Shown one piece after another: positions 59,735 through 64,000 of a DNA stretch of 64,000 nt. The first letter of the stretch is position 1. Each line of letters starts with the position of its first letter. The DNA is from Lasioglossum baleicum (taxonomy: Eukaryota; Arthropoda; Insecta; Hymenoptera; Halictidae): contig NW_027469184.1 of the NCBI RefSeq assembly GCF_051020765.1, positions 310,001 through 374,000 on the forward strand, written 5' to 3'. The notes below the pieces were generated by a model. The model had not been told where the DNA came from. It saw only the letters and a list, made by a program, of their open reading frames with translations, and did not search any database. The position numbers were made by a program, and so were the translations under genes.

Positions 59735-62700
59735 ATTACGCATAACGCTTAACGCATAATCCATAACGGATAACGCATAACCCATAACGCATAACGCAAA
59801 GCCGATAACGCATAACGCATTACGCATAACCCATGACGCATAACGCATAACGCATAACGCATAACGCATAACGCATAACGCATTACGCATAACGCTTAAC
59901 GCATAACGCATAACGCATAATCCATAACGGATAACGCATAACCCATAACGCTTAACGCAAAGCCGATAACGCATAACGCATTACGCATAACCCATGACGT
60001 ATAACGCATAACGCATAACGCATAACGCATAACGCATAACGCATAACGCATAACGCATAACGCATAACGCATAACGCATAACGCATAACGCATAACGCAT
60101 AACGCATAACGCATAACGCATAACGCATAACGCATAACGCATAACGCATAACGCATAACGCATAACGCATAACGCATAACGCATAACGCATAACGCATAA
60201 CGCATAACGCATAACGCATAACGCATAACTCATAACGCATAACGCATAACGCATAACGCATAACGCATAACGCATAACGCATAACGCATAACGCATAACG
60301 CATAACGCATAACGCATAACGCATAACGCATAACGCATGACGCATAACCCATAACGCATAACGCATAACGCAAAACTCATAACGCATAACGCATAACGCA
60401 TAATGCATAACGCATAATCCATAACGGATAACGCATAATCCATAACGCCTGAAGCATAACGCTAAGCCGATAACGCATAACGCATAACGCATAACGCATA
60501 ACGCATAACGCATAACGCATAACGCATAACGCATAACGCATAACGCATAACGCATAACGCATAACGCATAACGCATAACGCATAACGCATAACGCATAAC
60601 GCATTACGCATAACGCTTAACGCATAATCCATAACGGATAACGCATAACCCATAACGCATAACGCAAAGCCGATAACGCATAACGCATTACGCATAACCC
60701 ATGACGCATAACGCATAACGCATAACGCATAACGCATAACGCATAACGCATAACGCATAACGCATAACGCATAACGCATAACGCATAACGCATAACGCAT
60801 AACGCATAACGCATAACGCATAATCCATAACGGATAACGCATAATCCATAACGCCTGAAGCATAACGCTAAGCCGATAACGCATAACGCATAACCCATGA
60901 CGCATAACGCATAACGCATAACGCATAACGCATAACGCATAACGCATAACGCATAACGCATAACGCATAACGCATAACGCATAACGCATAACGCATAACG
61001 CATAACGCATAACGCATAACGCATAACGCATAACGCATAACGCATAACGCATAACGCATAACGCATAACGCATAACGCATAACGCATAACGCATAACGCA
61101 TAACGCATAACGCATAACGCATAACGCATAACGCATAACGTATAACGCATAACGCATAACGCATAACGCATAACGCATAACGCATAACGCATAACGCATA
61201 ACGCATAACGCATTACGCACAACGCTTAACGCATAATCCATAACGCATTACGCATAACCCATGACGCATAACGCATAACGCATAACGCATAACGCATAAC
61301 GCATAACGCATAACGCATAACGCATAACGCATAACGCATAACGCATAACGCATAACGCATAACGCATAACGCATAACGCATAACGCATAACGCATAACGC
61401 ATAACGCATAACGCATAACGCATAACGCATAACGCATAACGCATAACGCATAACGCATAACGCATAACGCATAACGCATAACGCATAACGCATAACGCAT
61501 AACGCATAACGCATAACGCATAACGCATAACGCATAACGCATAACGCATAACGCATAACGCATAACGCATAACGCATAACGCATAACGCATAACGCATAA
61601 CGCATAACGCATAACGCATAACGCATAACGCATAACGCATAACGCATAACGCATAACGCATAACGCATAACGCATAACGCATAACGCACAACGCATAACG
61701 CATAACGCATAACCCATAACGACATAACGCATAACGCATAACGCATAACGCATAACGCATAACGCATAACGCATAACGCATAACGCATAACGCATAACGC
61801 ATAACGCATAACGCATAACGCATAACGCATAACGCATAACGCATAACGCATAACGCATAACGCATAACGCATAACGCATAACGCATAACGCATGACGCAT
61901 AACCCATAACGCATAACGCATAACGCAAAACTCATAACGCATAACGCATAACGCATAATGCATAACGCATAATCCATAACGGATAACGCATAATCCATAA
62001 CGCCTGAAGCATAACGCTAAGCCGATAACGCATAACGCATAACGCATAACGCATAACGCATAACGCATAACGCATAACGCATAACGCATAACGCATAACG
62101 CATAACGCATAACGCATAACGCATAACCCATGACGCATAACGCATAACGCATAACGCATAACGCATAACGCATAACGCATTACGCATAACGCTTAACGCA
62201 TAACGCATAACGCATAATCCATAACGGATAACGCATAACCCATAACGCTTAACGCAAAGCCGATAACGCATAACGCATTACGCATAACCCATGACGTATA
62301 ACGCATAACGCATAACGCATAACGCATAACGCATAACGCATAACGCATAACGCATAACGCATAACGCATAACGCATAACGCATAACGCATAACGCATAAC
62401 GCATAACGCATAACGCATAACGCATAACGCATAACGCATAACGCATAACGCATAACGCATAACGCATAACGCATAACGCATAACGCATAACGCATAACGC
62501 ATAACGCATAACGCATAACGCATAACGCATAACGCATAACGCATAACTCATAACGCATAACGCATAACGCATAACGCATAACGCATAACGCATAACGCAT
62601 AACGCATAACGCATAACGCATAACGCATAACGCATAACGCATAACGCATAACGCATAACGCATGACGCATAACCCATAACGCATAACGCATAACGCAAAA

Positions 62701-64000
62701 CTCATAACGCATAACGCATAACGCATAATGCATAACGCATAATCCATAACGGATAACGCATAATCCATAACGCCTGAAGCATAACGCTAAGCCGATAACG
62801 CATAACGCATAACGCATAACGCATAACGCATAACGCATAACGCATAACGCATAACGCATAACGCATAACGCATAACGCATAACGCATAACGCATAACGCA
62901 TAACGCATAACGCATAACGCATAACGCATTACGCATAACGCTTAACGCATAATCCATAACGGATAACGCATAACCCATAACGCATAACGCAAAGCCGATA
63001 ACGCATAACGCATTACGCATAACCCATGACGCATAACGCATAACGCATAACGCATAACGCATAACGCATAACGCATAACGCATAACGCATAACGCATAAC
63101 GCATAACGCATAACGCATAACGCATAACGCATAACGCATAACGCATAATCCATAACGGATAACGCATAATCCATAACGCCTGAAGCATAACGCTAAGCCG
63201 ATAACGCATAACGCATAACCCATGACGCATAACGCATAACGCATAACGCATAACGCATAACGCATAACGCATAACGCATAACGCATAACGCATAACGCAT
63301 AACGCATAACGCATAACGCATAACGCATAACGCATAACGCATAACGCATAACGCATAACGCATAACGCATAACGCATAACGCATAACGCATAACGCATAA
63401 CGCATAACGCATAACGCATAACGCATAACGCATAACGCATAACGCATAACGCATAACGCATAACGTATAACGCATAACGCATAACGCATAACGCATAACG
63501 CATAACGCATAACGCATAACGCATAACGCATAACGCATTACGCACAACGCTTAACGCATAATCCATAACGCATTACGCATAACCCATGACGCATAACGCA
63601 TAACGCATAACGCATAACGCATAACGCATAACGCATAACGCATAACGCATAACGCATAACGCATAACGCATAACGCATAACGCATAACGCATAACGCATA
63701 ACGCATAACGCATAACGCATAACGCATAACGCATAACGCATAACGCATAACGCATAACGCATAACGCATAACGCATAACGCATAACGCATAACGCATAAC
63801 GCATAACGCATAACGCATAACGCATAACGCATAACGCATAACGCATAACGCATAACGCATAACGCATAACGCATAACGCATAACGCATAACGCATAACGC
63901 ATAACGCATAACGCATAACGCATAACGCATAACGCATAACGCATAACGCATAACGCATAACGCATAACGCATAACGCACAACGCATAACGCATAACGCAT
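59735..64000. repeat. Higher-order domain 15, terminal 2,325-bp duplication
   Basis: First copy: A3 (59895), cataact (60224), B (60448), A2 (60616), B (60854), tataacg (61141), cacaacg (61218), A' (61225), C (cacaacg 61687). Second copy: 62192, 62542, 62773, 62941, 63179, 63466, 63543, 63550, 63977. Offsets are 2325 at seven successive landmarks from 60448 to 61225, 2297 and 2318 to the left, and 2290 at C. An A2 (59748) precedes the first copy, and a B (62003) sits between the copies. The second copy runs out of the window inside C. Confidence 0.85.

Larger units (their letters stand above)
1..64000. repeat. Giant 7-bp satellite array, unit cataacg
   Basis: The whole window is head-to-tail copies of one heptamer, cataacg, always in the same orientation. 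From the phase at position 2 to the phase at the end, with 32 one-base insertions and 2 one-base deletions, the window holds about 9,138 units. No unique sequence interrupts it and neither edge is reached, so the real array is longer. On the + strand each unit carries a taa, so all three frames stop about every 21 bases. On the - strand canonical units have no stop in any frame. Every unit has one CpG. Substituted heptamers are clustered in recurring landmark blocks that define a higher-order repeat. By size this is a satellite array; its host, replicon and function cannot be told from the sequence. Confidence 0.98.
1..64000 (-). other. Minus-strand open frames: repeat artefact, not genes
   Basis: Read on the - strand, the array has atg every 7 bases and no stop in canonical units. 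Since 7 is not a multiple of 3, all three frames give the same cyclic heptapeptide, MRYALCV. The longest such frame is 1,176 codons (6125-9655). Stops occur only where landmark heptamers place tta, cta or tca on the + strand (cattacg, cttaacg, ctaagcc, and the junction after caaaact). Frame ends therefore mark A and B blocks. Three overlapping equal frames, no codon bias, no ribosome-binding site and no domain argue against coding. I annotate no CDS. Confidence 0.95.

Noticed and set aside
39..64000. Long minus-strand open frames up to 1,176 codons coding for MRYALCV repeats
   Set aside because: They exist in three overlapping frames with the same peptide, arise because the unit lacks stops, and end only at A/B landmark heptamers. 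No start context, composition change or domain supports a gene.
1..64000. CRISPR array
   Set aside because: There are no spacers. Variant segments recur many times and differ from the repeat by single substitutions.
1..64000. Telomere tract
   Set aside because: Neither strand has the G-runs usual in telomere repeats, and the nested, ordered variant blocks over 64 kb do not fit telomerase synthesis. A subtelomeric satellite remains possible.
1..64000. Iteron-type replication origin or partition site
   Set aside because: Iterons are a handful of longer repeats next to an initiator gene. Here there are thousands of units and no gene. A centromere-like role cannot be excluded but has no support in the window.
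1..64000. Assembly artefact or simulated sequence
   Set aside because: A collapsed or looped assembly would give exact copies. Instead the copies differ by whole-unit gains and losses, private heptamers and nested alleles, as in real satellite evolution. Only read evidence can settle it, mainly for the 2,325-bp duplicate.
1..64000. Promoter-like tataac or tatgcg hexamers
   Set aside because: They recur as part of the unit or of the tataacg variant throughout the array and have no partner element or downstream gene.

Overview
All 64,000 bases are one tandem array of a 7-bp unit, cataacg on the + strand (cgttatg on the - strand). It runs off both ends of the window. I see no protein gene, RNA gene, mobile element, CRISPR array or unique sequence. 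By phase counting the array holds about 9,138 units. The unit has 3 G/C in 7 positions (about 43% GC), carries one CpG, and is strand-asymmetric (A 3: T 1, C 2: G 1).

The array has higher-order structure. Long pure runs alternate with landmark blocks of substituted heptamers, and the same blocks recur dozens of times in a conserved order. I name them A (15 units, cttaacg/caaagcc core), B (24 units, cctgaag/ctaagcc core), C (cacaacg followed by a single extra A), D (paired catatcg), E (cagaacg then cataccg), F (catgtcg), G (cataaaa) and H (cataaag). Landmark coordinates modulo 7 show that every indel I can find in 64 kb is either one recurrent +1 insertion (32 copies) or a 6-bp unit (2 copies). 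All other change is substitution or gain/loss of whole units.

Layout. 1-4,693, 4,694-10,303 and 10,304-16,235 are three related superunits that start in or run from a B block; the third is a copy of the second with one extra E-E-F cassette. 16,236-24,547 carries A/C/D/F modules. 24,548-35,466 contains a 3.95-kb duplication and repeated A3-E-B cassettes. 35,467-39,458 is A/C/H with a 350-bp local duplication. 39,459-46,851 and 49,108-51,685 are a separate family built on F-G-D cassettes. 46,852-49,107 and 51,686-64,000 are B-rich and marked by a 49-bp in-phase deletion allele of block A (A'). They end in a 2,325-bp duplication that continues out of the window.

Organism: not determinable from the window. 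An array this long, with nested segmental duplications, looks most like eukaryotic satellite DNA (heterochromatic, centromeric or subtelomeric). Short heptameric repeat families, including the similar TAACTGA, are known from Beggiatoaceae, and heptameric repeats from filamentous cyanobacteria. A giant bacterial array would be exceptional but is not excluded. The long minus-strand reading frames are a property of the repeat (no stop in any of three frames), not genes. No gene network can be described.
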